Source: an uncultured Prevotellaceae bacterium (GTDB taxonomy: Bacteria; Bacteroidota; Bacteroidia; Bacteroidales; Bacteroidaceae). From it: a DNA stretch of 64,000 bases. The DNA lies in the NCBI GenBank assembly GCA_902774795.1, contig CACYKA010000006.1, positions 1-64,000 of the forward strand, in the 5' to 3' direction. The notes beneath the pieces were generated by a model. That model was not told the origin of the DNA and searched no databases. It saw nothing but the letters and a program-made list of their open reading frames with translations. This document shows positions 1 through 8,966 of the stretch, in pieces (within the stretch, counting starts at the first letter, position 1; each line of letters begins with the position of its first letter). The translations under genes were made by a program, and so were the position numbers.

Positions 1-104
1 AAAAGTTCTCTTTCAATACCTTTGTTGCGTGCTTGCTGTATTCTCTCTTCTGCATTCCATCCAAGATCTTTTATAATATCCCCAGCAGACGTAACAAGGC
101 TGTC
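1..104 (-). pseudogene. Second DprA-like segment, opposite orientation, continues off the left edge
   Basis: The minus strand reads SLVTSAGDIIKDLGW, then NAEERIQQARNKGIEREL, and runs off the window start. It is similar to, but different from, the plus-strand LVTSAKDIMKELEW at 104-150, and the ERELF-type ending fits the linker before the DprA winged helix. It has no N-terminal part: upstream on its own strand is the antisense of the plus-strand fragment. This is a short match judged by eye, so the identity is tentative. Confidence 0.45.
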
Positions 105-118
105 CTTGTAACGTCTGC
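85..118. repeat. Palindrome at the junction of two dprA-like segments
   Basis: Arms GCAGACGTAACAAGG (85-99) and CCTTGTAACGTCTGC (104-118) are reverse complements with one mismatch, separated by four bases. The two opposed DprA-like reading frames diverge from this point, so it is the likely joint of a fold-back or inversion event. Confidence 0.75.
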
Positions 119-398
119 CAAAGATATCATGAAAGAATTAGAGTGGACAACCCCACCCCCTACCCTTTCCAATATGAAGAAAAGTATGGAAGGAGAATTG
201 TTTAAGGAGTTCTCGGAACTTTCAGATACGGAGACAGCCATAGTAGAGGCTTTGCGTAACGAAGACCAGACAATAAACACTCTCGCCGATACTGTAAATA
301 TGCCCATCAGCACCCTTACCGCCACCCTTTTAACTTTAGAAATGAAGGGTGTGGTAAGGAGCATCGCAGGAAATGCCTTTCATCTGGTAAAGAGCTAA
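92..398 (+). pseudogene. dprA: DprA C-terminal fragment (winged-helix end)
   Basis: Encodes about 100 residues from RRNKAVLVTSAKDI through LEMKGVVRSIAGNAFHL to the stop. This matches, from memory, the C-terminal part of Bacteroidota DprA/Smf, the protein that loads RecA on incoming single-stranded DNA: the end of the Rossmann core followed by a winged-helix domain. The frame stays open to the window start, but the residues before RRNKAV (positions 1-91) do not look like DprA; on the opposite strand that DNA encodes another DprA-like segment. The N-terminal core is therefore missing here. It may be a broken gene, a rearranged gene, or an assembly artefact joined at the palindrome at 85-118. 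Confidence 0.6.
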
Positions 399-434
399 AA
401 AGCTCTCCTCTTTCACTCCTCTCTCACTCCATTT

Positions 435-2951
435 TCACTCCCCTTTACACTTAACTTCATAACTCTGCCCAGGCACTGTCTGAATGTCATATTCATACAC
501 CTTCTTCACTGTAAGCTGAGGTTTCGAGGTGAGTGAATTTGACAGCAGAGGCTCCTTGATCTGTGCAGGAGCATAGAGCTCATTGGGGCAATCACCCTGA
601 GCAGGCTGCAAGCCCTTACCCTCCAATTCAACGTATGAACGCACTCGCAGCGTGCCGCCAATGGTAGAACGTACACTTGCCGAATGAAGTTTTCCATCGT
701 TCCACTCTTCGTCCACGATAAATCCACCACGGGCACGCAAACCTTTCACACTACCCTTCTTCCAGTCTGTAGGCAGCGCGGGCAACAGATGGACAGCGCC
801 GTCATGACTCTGCACCAGCATCTCGCAGATACCTGCCGACACGCCGAAGTTACCGTCAATCTGGAAAGGCGGATGGGCATCAAAGAGGTTTGGATAGGTA
901 CGGCCGTTAGGATACTGTCCTGCGGCACGGTCGTCTGGCAACAGATTCAGCATATTCTTGATAATCTGGAAGGCATGGTCGCCATCGAGCATACGTGCCC
1001 AGAAATTCGTCTTCCATCCCAGACTCCATCCCGTAGCCATATCACCACGCTGGTTCAGCGTATTAGAAGCAGCGGCAAAGAGTTCAGGATGTGAATACGG
1101 AGAAATCTGATTCGAAGGATACAAACCATAGAGGTGCGAGATATGGCGATGCTCGTCCTTGGGGTCATCAGCATCGATAATCCACTCCTGTAACTGGCCG
1201 TAACGACCTATCTGCATAGGAGGCAGATTGGATATTTGAAACTGGAGGTTTGCTATGTAGTTCTCATCTTCGCCCAGCACCTTTGCTGCCCGCAATGTCT
1301 GTGAGAGCACATCGAAGGCAATCTGGTTATCCATCGTAGAACCGGCTGTGACATTAGTGCCTTTTCCGCTTGGTCCATGCTCGGGCGATACGGTAGGAAC
1401 AGTCATCAGCCATCCTGCAGCCTGTTTCACCTCGCCAGAGGCAGGATAAAGTTGCATATAATCCATGAGGAAGTCGGCAGCACCTTTCAGCACAGGATAC
1501 CATTGCTTCAGGAATTCCTTGTCGCCCGTATAAAGATAATGCTGCCAGATATGCGTGGTCATCCAGGCGCCACCAGTGGGGAACATACCCCAGGGCGTAC
1601 CGTCCACAGGACCTGCAACACGCCAAAGGTCGGTATTATGATGGGCCACCCAGCCCTTACAGCCATACATTTCCTTAGCGGTCTTAGCACCCGTCTCGCT
1701 CAGGTCTTTTATCATCGAGAAGAATGGCTGCTGCGTCTCGGCGAGGTTGCCGATGAGTGCAGGCCAATAGTTCATTTCGGCATTGATGTTGATGGTATAT
1801 TTCGAATCCCAAGGGGCGTTCATCTTATCATTCCATACCCCCTGCAGGTTAGCAGCCTGTCCGCCGGGCTGACTCGATGAGATGAGCAGGTAGCGGCCAT
1901 ATTGCATCATCAGCGCCACCATATCAAGATCGCTGGCATCCTTTTCGAAGGCAGCCACACGCTTGTCAGTCTCTAAGCCGGAGTTCGTTGACTTTGGCAA
2001 AGAGAACTGTACGCGATTATATTGTTCCTGGTACTTTTTCAAATGGGCCTTCAGCAGCTTATCGAAACTCTTGCCTGTCACGCTGGACAGTGTCTGGTTC
2101 GTCTTCTCCGAAGGATTGCCACTGACGTCGTGGTAGTTCACAAAATTGGTGGCTGCCGCAATAAGGAACATGGCCGTCGTGGCATCTTTAACGGTGATAG
2201 TTCCCTTGTCTTTGCTGGTAACACTACCGTCAGTCTTCACATATACATTGCTTACAGCCTTCAGTCCGGACGGGATACCTTCTTGCTCCACGCCATTGAC
2301 AGTGGTGAAAAGCTGGGCGTCATTCCAACCATCGGCAGACCCGTCAATCTTGCCTATCAAAGCTTCTTGGCCTGCTATCTGCAGCTGACTGGTGAATTCC
2401 ATGTCAAACGACAGTTCTTTTTTCTTGCTGGCCATCAACTGCACAACAATCACATTATCAGCCTGCGAAGCGAATACCGTGCGCTCATATTTCACCCCTT
2501 TATATACATAGGAGGTGGTAGCCGTAGCATCACCAAGATTCAAAGCACGCTCATATTTTGTGACGTCCTTATGCCCCAGTTTCAGTTTCAGACTACCCAA
2601 TGGCAGGAAGCGCATACCATGAGGACCTTTGAAGAAATGCTTGTCAATAAGTTTGGCAGCCTCGCCCTCCTTTCCTTGGAAAATCAGGCGGCGCACATCT
2701 GACAGATACTCCAGCGATTCTGTGCTGTTGTTATTATGGGGCTGTCCGCTCCAGAATGTCTCTTCGTTGAGTTGAATCTCCTCAACATCGGTGCCACCAT
2801 AAATCATGGCCCCCATGTGACTGTTACCTACGGGCAGAGCCTCCAACCAGTGACTGGCAGGTCTGGCATACCAAAGACGTTCGGTCTGCGCCCACGCTCC
2901 CTGTGCAACTAAGCACAGCAGGGCAAATATAAACAAGGTTTTTGTCTTCAT
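435..2951 (-). CDS. GH95 alpha-L-fucosidase / alpha-L-galactosidase, secreted
   Basis: This 838-residue protein starts with a signal peptide ([21 protein letters not shown]) and matches glycoside hydrolase family 95 over its length. The N-terminal beta-sandwich has [19 protein letters not shown], the (alpha/alpha)6 catalytic barrel has [28 protein letters not shown] and FQIDGNFG, and a C-terminal beta domain follows. GH95 enzymes remove terminal alpha-1,2-linked L-fucose or L-galactose by inversion, using Asn/Asp residues in the NINxEMNYW and QIDGN motifs. Choosing fucose or galactose is not possible by eye. It is the last gene of the leftward operon, 6 bp after the C10 protease. Its signal-peptide DNA nearly matches that of the unrelated C10 protease at 5434-7536. 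Confidence 0.88.
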   Translation of the reverse strand: MKTKTLFIFALLCLVAQGAWAQTERLWYARPASHWLEALPVGNSHMGAMIYGGTDVEEIQLNEETFWSGQPHNNNSTESLEYLSDVRRLIFQGKEGEAAKLIDKHFFKGPHGMRFLPLGSLKLKLGHKDVTKYERALNLGDATATTSYVYKGVKYERTVFASQADNVIVVQLMASKKKELSFDMEFTSQLQIAGQEALIGKIDGSADGWNDAQLFTTVNGVEQEGIPSGLKAVSNVYVKTDGSVTSKDKGTITVKDATTAMFLIAAATNFVNYHDVSGNPSEKTNQTLSSVTGKSFDKLLKAHLKKYQEQYNRVQFSLPKSTNSGLETDKRVAAFEKDASDLDMVALMMQYGRYLLISSSQPGGQAANLQGVWNDKMNAPWDSKYTININAEMNYWPALIGNLAETQQPFFSMIKDLSETGAKTAKEMYGCKGWVAHHNTDLWRVAGPVDGTPWGMFPTGGAWMTTHIWQHYLYTGDKEFLKQWYPVLKGAADFLMDYMQLYPASGEVKQAAGWLMTVPTVSPEHGPSGKGTNVTAGSTMDNQIAFDVLSQTLRAAKVLGEDENYIANLQFQISNLPPMQIGRYGQLQEWIIDADDPKDEHRHISHLYGLYPSNQISPYSHPELFAAASNTLNQRGDMATGWSLGWKTNFWARMLDGDHAFQIIKNMLNLLPDDRAAGQYPNGRTYPNLFDAHPPFQIDGNFGVSAGICEMLVQSHDGAVHLLPALPTDWKKGSVKGLRARGGFIVDEEWNDGKLHSASVRSTIGGTLRVRSYVELEGKGLQPAQGDCPNELYAPAQIKEPLLSNSLTSKPQLTVKKVYEYDIQTVPGQSYEVKCKGE

Positions 2952-2957
2952 TTTATA

Positions 2958-5420
2958 TTATTTTGTAATTGCAATTTTCTTACCATCGTTAATATACCAT
3001 CCTGGAGCTGTTGGCTTGCCTGGTAGCTTGCGTCCAAACAGGTCGTGCCAAGCGCCAGCTTCGCTCACCGCTGACCGCTGACCGCTAACCGCTGACCGCT
3101 CAACGCTAACCGTCTCTATCTCCGTTGGTCCGGCAACTTCAATCATACATGTATTGAGGACGAAGTAGTCATCCTTGTTCATGCTATTGAAATCGTTGGC
3201 AATGTATATATCGAAGACGTAACTACCAGACTCCAGATGTTCGGGCAGCTTGATGAAGGTAGTATTATACGTGCCGCTTACTATCTTACATTTTGAGTAG
3301 AGCTTTACTGTATCAGGGACTACAGGTTCGGGTTTGCCCTCATCATTGAGTTTGTATAGATCAATCATCAACACGGCGTCATAGTCCATCGGTGTACCAT
3401 TGCCCAATATCACTCCTATTTGATAAATGGGTTTATCCTGCTCGTCTTTATCCTCATTATACATTGCGCCCAGGCACTCGAAGTCCAGTTGGTCGAATGT
3501 GACGTTCTTGTGGCCCACATAACCCGGAAGTTGTCCGATGTCAGCAAGCTTGACACCTCTGATCTCCTCTACACTCATGATACTATCTTCCTTTACCAAT
3601 AGGAACACATAGTCGCCATAGTACTGAACGGACATTTTGTAGGATACTTCCGACGTGCCACCCGCCTCAATCAAAGCACCATTCCTTGCAATGGAAATAA
3701 CATCTATCAGTTCACCGTTCTCCACGTAACAAGCCATACAATTCATTCCTCCCATATAGTCATCGGTGGCGGAATTATTGTGGATGGTGGCTGTGACAAC
3801 CTGACTGATGCAGCGCTGCTTCAGTCCCTCAATACTGATGTCTGAAGCGGAGGCGGTGAGCTGTGCCTGAGGATGAATTGTCATCTCTGTCACCTTGCCC
3901 TCAGCTCCGATATTGACCTCTATGTAGGCAGCAGGACCATAAATGGGCTGCCAAGGGGCGTCAGATTTGCTTTCACGGTTTACGAACACCAGCTTGTGAT
4001 TACCAGAAGAAAGGTTACTGAAGAATTCTTCAGTGAGCGGGACAAAGACTTTTCCCAAGTCCTCAGTGTCGAATTTTCCGAAGTCATAACCGGAAGCCTC
4101 ATAATCCTTAGTGTAGCTGATGCGGCTGATGTCGGGCGTTCCGTCATCATTGCGCTCAGCCAGACCGATGGTGAAGGTGCCCGGACGGTATGATGGATTT
4201 ACCATAACAAACTCATGCTCAATGTCTTCGTCCTGAATATCCCAGTCAAAACTGCTGAGATAGCGATGGAACTCCGCCGAAGGGTCTTTCCTCGGCTGCA
4301 ATCCGATGAGTGCCCTTTGGTATCGACTGAAGCCTTTCATGACATCAGTGACGCCAGAGGTTGTCTTATAGGGGCTGAGCAGGTTGATTTTGTAGAAGCC
4401 GTTTTCATCACCGCCCCAGCCCCAGTTCACGCTGTAGTAACCCTCACCGTTTTGCACCTCGTAGCCGTCCAGTACAAAGGCGTGGCCACCGATGATGGAC
4501 GTTCCGGCATAAACCAAAGGTCTTCCCTCTCTGAGCTCGTTGTAGAGCAGTTCATCCCAACCGCTCACGCTATAGTTTCCGTATTGGGCTGAATAGACAC
4601 CCGGATCGTATCCAAAGCAGTTTACGAGGAGGTCTGTGTCATAGTAGGATCCCAAGGATAGCGTCGGCGTATAATCCATCTGTATCGTTTGTCCGCAGTA
4701 ACGCATCAGCGTAGCAACAGCAGTCTGCTGTTCCTCGGTAGTGGTCGTATTCTTATAGTCGTCCACCATATTGTCCCAATCGAACGTCGTAACGGGCAGG
4801 CCGTCAATCATTCGACCATTCGCCATCGTATATGCCGGCAGGGCGTAGGCAATGGGCTCCTGTGGCCAACGGTGATAGTACATCACCTGCGCCAGCGCCG
4901 TTGCCATACATCCTGTAAGGCACTGTTTGCCGTCAGTTTCGGGACAGAAGGCATTGTAGGGAACATTCTGGTTCCACTTGGCTGTTATCATCGGGGCAAT
5001 GTCCTGATGTAGTGGCACCGCTGTGGCCTTTGCACCACAGCTGCTGAGTGTACTAATCTGGGTAGCCATCTCATCGAGCCACCACTTCATGTTATCAGGC
5101 ACGCTGTTCTCGTCAAAGCTGCCCTGCGAAGTGTAGCCTAAAACAAGGTTGTCACCCACGCAGTCGTCACCGCTCACGATGACGAAGCCCCGTGAGTCTG
5201 TGGCATTGAACACATAGTATGGGCTTGTCTCCGTCTGCACAGTACCTGTAATGTTGCGGCTCATGCCTCTGGCCTGCATGTTCTCACCCTCCAGCGATGC
5301 TCCCCTAGCCTGAAGGAATTTCGCTGCTGCCTGTTGTGCGACATCTGGCGAAACAGGTTCCGCCACCATTTTCATTACGCAGCAAAGGACGGCTGCAAGC
5401 GTCATGACAGTCTTTTTCAT
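2958..5420 (-). CDS. C10 family cysteine protease (streptopain/interpain-like), secreted
   Basis: This is an 820-residue preproprotein with signal peptide, Spi-type propeptide (about residues 22-130), C10 peptidase domain and a long beta-rich C-terminal extension. The catalytic pair is visible: Cys171 in CLTGCMATALAQVMYYH and His313 in GGHAFVLDGY, followed by YYSVNWGWGG. Family members include streptococcal SpeB, Prevotella interpain A and Porphyromonas PrtT. The C-terminus ends DLFGRKLPG...GWYINDGKKIAITK, resembling the last strands of a type IX secretion sorting domain but much shorter. Just before it, a 7-bp tandem repeat (3062-3110) encodes ERSAVSGQRSAVS. The N-terminal 120 residues are nearly the same as those of the protease at 8967-11420, so the two are paralogues. 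Confidence 0.9.
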   Translation of the reverse strand: MKKTVMTLAAVLCCVMKMVAEPVSPDVAQQAAAKFLQARGASLEGENMQARGMSRNITGTVQTETSPYYVFNATDSRGFVIVSGDDCVGDNLVLGYTSQGSFDENSVPDNMKWWLDEMATQISTLSSCGAKATAVPLHQDIAPMITAKWNQNVPYNAFCPETDGKQCLTGCMATALAQVMYYHRWPQEPIAYALPAYTMANGRMIDGLPVTTFDWDNMVDDYKNTTTTEEQQTAVATLMRYCGQTIQMDYTPTLSLGSYYDTDLLVNCFGYDPGVYSAQYGNYSVSGWDELLYNELREGRPLVYAGTSIIGGHAFVLDGYEVQNGEGYYSVNWGWGGDENGFYKINLLSPYKTTSGVTDVMKGFSRYQRALIGLQPRKDPSAEFHRYLSSFDWDIQDEDIEHEFVMVNPSYRPGTFTIGLAERNDDGTPDISRISYTKDYEASGYDFGKFDTEDLGKVFVPLTEEFFSNLSSGNHKLVFVNRESKSDAPWQPIYGPAAYIEVNIGAEGKVTEMTIHPQAQLTASASDISIEGLKQRCISQVVTATIHNNSATDDYMGGMNCMACYVENGELIDVISIARNGALIEAGGTSEVSYKMSVQYYGDYVFLLVKEDSIMSVEEIRGVKLADIGQLPGYVGHKNVTFDQLDFECLGAMYNEDKDEQDKPIYQIGVILGNGTPMDYDAVLMIDLYKLNDEGKPEPVVPDTVKLYSKCKIVSGTYNTTFIKLPEHLESGSYVFDIYIANDFNSMNKDDYFVLNTCMIEVAGPTEIETVSVERSAVSGQRSAVSEAGAWHDLFGRKLPGKPTAPGWYINDGKKIAITK
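3062..3110. repeat. 7-bp tandem repeat (CGCTNAC-type), 7 units, in the protease gene
   Basis: Seven consecutive heptamers of the form CGCT(g/c/a)AC. They lie in frame in the linker just before the C-terminal GRKL motif of the C10 protease. A gain or loss of one unit would shift the reading frame. Confidence 0.9.
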
Positions 5421-5433
5421 AATTCTTAATTGT

Positions 5434-7536
5434 TTATTTGGATATTGATATTTTCTGTACAGGGCGATTACCTACTTTAACTATATAGACACCAGCGGCT
5501 GTAGGTTCTCCGGAGATTTGGCGGCCCATAAGGTCGAACCATGCGCCAGCTTCGCTCACCGCTGAACGCTCACCGCTAACCGCTTGTATTCCCGTTGCAT
5601 CCTCGGTTATTTCTACTGTTGTTGAACTGCCAATCTGTAACTTGTCGTTATAGTTGGAGCTATAGAGGGCGAGAGTGTTTTCACCGGCCTCATTGGGGAT
5701 GAAAGAGAACAGCAGTTCCACTGTCTCGCCAGCCTTGAGGTTAAGTTCCTGTCCCATGATTACCTTGTCGTTGACAAACAGTACTAAATCACCGTTATAG
5801 ATGCCGTCGCTTATGGTTGCGGTCACAATCTGTTCATGTCCTTTCTTCAAATCACCCGTCACCGAGAGTGTGACTTCTGGAAAGGTGTCCTTGGGGAAAG
5901 GTACACCGATGGTAAGTGTGTTGCCGCTTATCTCTGCGGTCAGCTGTAATTGGCTGCCTTGGTGGCATTCTTGCCAGTCTTCGCTGCCAGCCGGGCGGCA
6001 TACCACCTTGATGTAATAGGTGCCGTCGCCCACCGTCGAGGGGATGGTGACGCTGACATTCTTTTCAATATATTTGTCCCACTCAAACGCCTCGTTGAAG
6101 GTTTCTAATGTCTTCACCACATTACCGCCCTCATCCACAAGCTGGAGAGCAATATCGTAATCCGTAGGAACAAGGTCGTAGCAAGATACAGAGAAAAATA
6201 TGTTGATATCCGTGAAGTCGTTAGTAGAACTTTCACGTGAGAAAGTCTTGCTGGTCAGCCTGTGATTTTCCTCATCCAGGCATAAAAAATCCATAAAGAG
6301 GCCATAGTCCTTGTTTCCTTCAACGGGCGGCCGTATGCCAATAATGGCATCCTGATAGAAACTGAAGCCGTCAAGTGACGAGCTGCCGCCAATACCATGT
6401 TCTTTAGGATTGAGCAGTGACAGCAGGAAATAGTTGTCGCTTATGCCGCTCCAGCCCCAGTTGATGCTGAAGTAGTCAGCACCATCACTGAACTTGTAAC
6501 CGTCACATACAAAGGCATGTCCTCCGCCAGCGCTCATACCGCAATATAAAACAGGGCGACTCTCTGCCAGTTCACTGTATATCATATCAACCCATTCCTG
6601 ATAGTGATACATTGGACGAAGGCAGTATTCCATGCCGCCGTCATAGCCGAAGTACGTCCTCAGCAAGTAGGGTATTGTTATGTCAGATGCTCCTGAGCCA
6701 CCATTTTCATTCAGACCATAACACATATGCATTGCTGTGCCGCAGTAGCGCATCAGTTCGGCTACGGCATGCTGTTGGGTTTCATCGCCGAAGTATTCAT
6801 ACTTATTCTTGTCTTCAGGGTCTCTGATTGAATAAACGTCAATCATGTTCTCCCAGTCGAAGGTGGTGGCAGGGAGTCCGTCAACTGTCAGGGATATGGT
6901 TTCTTTGGCCTTGTTATAAGTCTCGCAGGTGTAGCCTGGGATTGCCGTGCAGGCTTCCTTAGGCCACTCGTGATAACGCATTATCTGCGCTAAAGCTGTA
7001 GCAGTACAACCCGTTACCGTTTTTTCTCCGTCAATCTCCGGGCAGAGGTTGTTATACGGCTTTTTCTGGTCCCACTTCGACTTTAAGAGCGGCTCAATGT
7101 CAGGCTTGGCATTAGTCTTGGAACTTGAAACCTGAAACTTGGACCCTGAATCTTGTCGCTTCAGCCACTCTATCTGGTCTGCGTATCCCTGCAGCCAGGC
7201 CCGCATGTTGTCGGGTATGTTGTCGGGGTTTATGTTTCCTTTCTCTCCGAAACCGAGGATGGGGACCGTCCTGTCGTCGTTGCTAACGATGACGAAGCCG
7301 CCGTCATCACTCACATTGAACACGTAGAGCCCGCTCACCTGACCGGCCTCATTGACTGTGGGAGCCGCCTGTCTGATATTACCCCTCGCGGCGTTGCTGT
7401 TATCAGGTGCGCTGATATGACTCGCCACGAACTGCTTAGCCAGTTCCTGCGCCTGCTTCTTGGTCAGTTCCTCAGCCCACGTTCCCTGCACCATAGTGCA
7501 AAGCAGGGCAAGTATAAACAAGGTTTTTGACTTCAT
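5434..7536 (-). CDS. C10 family cysteine protease, secreted (divergent paralogue)
   Basis: This 700-residue preproprotein has the signal peptide MKSKTLFILALLCTMVQGTWA, propeptide to about residue 145, and a C10 domain with Cys177 (VTGCTATALAQIMRYH) and His340 (GGGHAFVCDGY) before YFSINWGWSG. The C-terminal half is made of beta-sandwich-like segments and ends DLMGRQISG...GVYIVKVGNRPVQKISISK, a short sorting-domain-like tail. A 7-bp repeat tract (7117-7151) encodes SGSKFQVSSSK at the likely propeptide/mature border. A second one (5553-5586) precedes the tail. The gene follows a 121-bp gap with three hairpins, so its expression may be uncoupled from the genes upstream. Confidence 0.9.
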   Translation of the reverse strand: MKSKTLFILALLCTMVQGTWAEELTKKQAQELAKQFVASHISAPDNSNAARGNIRQAAPTVNEAGQVSGLYVFNVSDDGGFVIVSNDDRTVPILGFGEKGNINPDNIPDNMRAWLQGYADQIEWLKRQDSGSKFQVSSSKTNAKPDIEPLLKSKWDQKKPYNNLCPEIDGEKTVTGCTATALAQIMRYHEWPKEACTAIPGYTCETYNKAKETISLTVDGLPATTFDWENMIDVYSIRDPEDKNKYEYFGDETQQHAVAELMRYCGTAMHMCYGLNENGGSGASDITIPYLLRTYFGYDGGMEYCLRPMYHYQEWVDMIYSELAESRPVLYCGMSAGGGHAFVCDGYKFSDGADYFSINWGWSGISDNYFLLSLLNPKEHGIGGSSSLDGFSFYQDAIIGIRPPVEGNKDYGLFMDFLCLDEENHRLTSKTFSRESSTNDFTDINIFFSVSCYDLVPTDYDIALQLVDEGGNVVKTLETFNEAFEWDKYIEKNVSVTIPSTVGDGTYYIKVVCRPAGSEDWQECHQGSQLQLTAEISGNTLTIGVPFPKDTFPEVTLSVTGDLKKGHEQIVTATISDGIYNGDLVLFVNDKVIMGQELNLKAGETVELLFSFIPNEAGENTLALYSSNYNDKLQIGSSTTVEITEDATGIQAVSGERSAVSEAGAWFDLMGRQISGEPTAAGVYIVKVGNRPVQKISISK
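5553..5586. repeat. 7-bp tandem repeat in the C-terminal linker of the protease
   Basis: About five heptamers CGCTCAC/CGCTGAA/CGCTAAC, the same family as the tract at 3062-3110 and at the same place in the protein (before GAWFDLMGR). Confidence 0.85.
7117..7151. repeat. 7-bp tandem repeat (CTTGAAA-type) inside the protease gene
   Basis: Five degenerate heptamers: CTTGGAA, CTTGAAA, CCTGAAA, CTTGGAC, CCTGAAT. They encode the low-complexity stretch SGSKFQVSSSK before the catalytic domain. Confidence 0.75.
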
Positions 7537-7539
7537 ATC

Positions 7540-7637
7540 TTAAACTTTTAAACTGTAAACGGTAAAGCCCTGCACCGGCAGGGTGCGCTGGTCGCCAGAG
7601 GCAATAATGAAGCCGTCACCCTCATTATTGCCTTTTT
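7540..7637 (-). promoter_or_regulatory. Intergenic block with three successive RNA hairpins
   Basis: In the leftward mRNA between the lipoprotein and the C10 protease, three stems can form in a row: AGGCAATAATGA (7599-7610) with TCATTATTGCCT (7622-7633), 12 perfect pairs and an 11-nt loop; CTGG/CCAG (7588-7591/7595-7598); and CCCTGC/GCAGGG (7568-7573/7578-7583). The first stem is followed by a T run only on the plus strand, so it is not a classic terminator for these genes. It may protect processed mRNA ends or set the expression ratio. Degenerate heptamers (TAAACTG-like) lie at 7540-7566. Confidence 0.6.
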
Positions 7638-7657
7638 CATAGACTTATGAACTAAGG

Positions 7658-8035
7658 TTAGAATTCATATACCTTTATTTCCTTCTGTTTACCGTCAGGA
7701 TGGCGGGTCTTCATAACGTGTACCGAGCCCTTCTTGCCATGAAGCTGTTCTTTCAAGTTTTCGTAGCATTTGTCGCAGGCCTCAAGGACTTTGCTGTCGT
7801 TACCGCCCTGAATTGGTTCATCTGTGCCTAAGGCTTGTTTGATGGCGGTGTTGAAATAGCCCGCAGCCTCATTGTAGTTGAGATCCCTGCTGTCAGCCCA
7901 ATAGCTGTAGTAGTCGTTTCTGTTGTTCATGCCGTCAATATCATCTTCGATTTTCTTGCATGAACTGAATGTCGTGCCCAGCAGTGCAATGCACAGAGTG
8001 GCTACGATGGCGAATAAAATAGAATTTGTTTTCAT
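7658..8035 (-). CDS. Small lipoprotein of unknown function
   Basis: 125 residues. The N-terminus MKTNSILFAIVATLCIALLG followed by TTFSSCKK is a lipoprotein signal with the lipidated Cys at residue 26. The rest is polar, with a short YNEAAGYFNTAIKQAL helix and a CDKCYENL motif. I do not recognise the family. It sits in the protease operon, 32 bp after the CsgG/FlgT-like gene. Being small and next to C10 proteases, it could be an inhibitor or chaperone, but no resemblance to a known protease inhibitor is visible. Confidence 0.75.
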   Translation of the reverse strand: MKTNSILFAIVATLCIALLGTTFSSCKKIEDDIDGMNNRNDYYSYWADSRDLNYNEAAGYFNTAIKQALGTDEPIQGGNDSKVLEACDKCYENLKEQLHGKKGSVHVMKTRHPDGKQKEIKVYEF

Positions 8036-8067
8036 TTTCTTTTTTTATAAAGTTAATATATTGGTTA

Positions 8068-8949
8068 TCAGTCGATGGAGATGACTTTGAGATTCTCGCC
8101 GGCATCGAGGGCAGCCTTGATGTCCTTGCCACCGCTCTGCACCTTGCAGCGGCTGATGTCATCGCCCTCGACGGCCTCAATCTTCAGTCTGCCTATCTGC
8201 GATTTAGCCTCATGACCAGCAATATTTTTCACTATATATACACCCATGCGGAGACCGGCAAATGCCCCTTCGCTGCTACCCAGATCAATATAGACCTCCT
8301 TTTGCTTGTCCTTCTTGGCAGTAGAGCCTTCGATGAGGTTGGCCTCTAACGGACGATACTTGTTGAGCCACTCGGCGATACGGCGCGACATACGGCCGAT
8401 GGCATCGCGGATGGCCTTGTCAGCATCGGAGAACGAAGAACTGCCCATGCCCGAGCCGCTTATCGTCGGATTAGCAATCACTTCATTTGTTCTCGCGTCC
8501 TTAAAGGTAAGCATCACCTCGACTATGCCAGTATAAGTGGTTGAAATCTGCAGTTTGTCGTCCTTATCCCTCCAGGTGCGACTGTCCGACTTTGCCTGAA
8601 TGTTGGTAATAACAGCATTTACGATAAGATTACCCTCTGTCACTATGTCGGCCAACTCCTTCAGTCCGTCGTTGTACCTAAAGCGGTAAGCACTGGAGAG
8701 ACCTTTGACGATAGCGTTCTTCACGTCTTCCTCATACTTGGTGGCCTGTCCCTCGACCTTGCCAGTCAATACGCCTGTCAGCACCTTGCCGATGGCATCC
8801 CCGGTTGACATCTTTTCATTGTGATGAGCATACTGAACATTGCCGAGTGTAATACGATACGTCCGGTTCCTGTCTGGCTGGCTGTCCTGCGCCATCATTG
8901 TCAAAGTGCAGTATAGAAGGGCCACTGCCGCCACAAAAAACTTTTTCAT
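8068..8949 (-). CDS. Exported CsgG/FlgT-like protein, putative
   Basis: 293 residues with a cleavable signal peptide (ending TMMAQ). The first two thirds have the alternating pattern of CsgG-like periplasmic proteins, with EDVKNAIVKGL and ADKAIRDAIGRMSRRI helices between strands. The last 80 residues (VYIDLGSSEGAFAGLRMGVYIV...IGRLKIEAVEGDDISRCKV) resemble the C-terminal domain of FlgT-like and CsgG-associated proteins. The function is not known; a structural or assembly role at the envelope is plausible. It is 17 bp downstream of a C10 protease gene. Confidence 0.6.
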   Translation of the reverse strand: MKKFFVAAVALLYCTLTMMAQDSQPDRNRTYRITLGNVQYAHHNEKMSTGDAIGKVLTGVLTGKVEGQATKYEEDVKNAIVKGLSSAYRFRYNDGLKELADIVTEGNLIVNAVITNIQAKSDSRTWRDKDDKLQISTTYTGIVEVMLTFKDARTNEVIANPTISGSGMGSSSFSDADKAIRDAIGRMSRRIAEWLNKYRPLEANLIEGSTAKKDKQKEVYIDLGSSEGAFAGLRMGVYIVKNIAGHEAKSQIGRLKIEAVEGDDISRCKVQSGGKDIKAALDAGENLKVISID

Positions 8950-8966
8950 TGTATATTATCTTTTTC

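Noticed and set aside
2022-2702. 226-residue plus-strand reading frame
   Set aside because: Lies entirely antisense to the GH95 gene, has no recognisable domain and no start signals; a shadow frame.
435-2951. GH95 gene considered part of a fucose-utilisation locus
   Set aside because: No fucose isomerase, kinase, permease or SusCD pair is nearby; it sits at the end of the protease operon.
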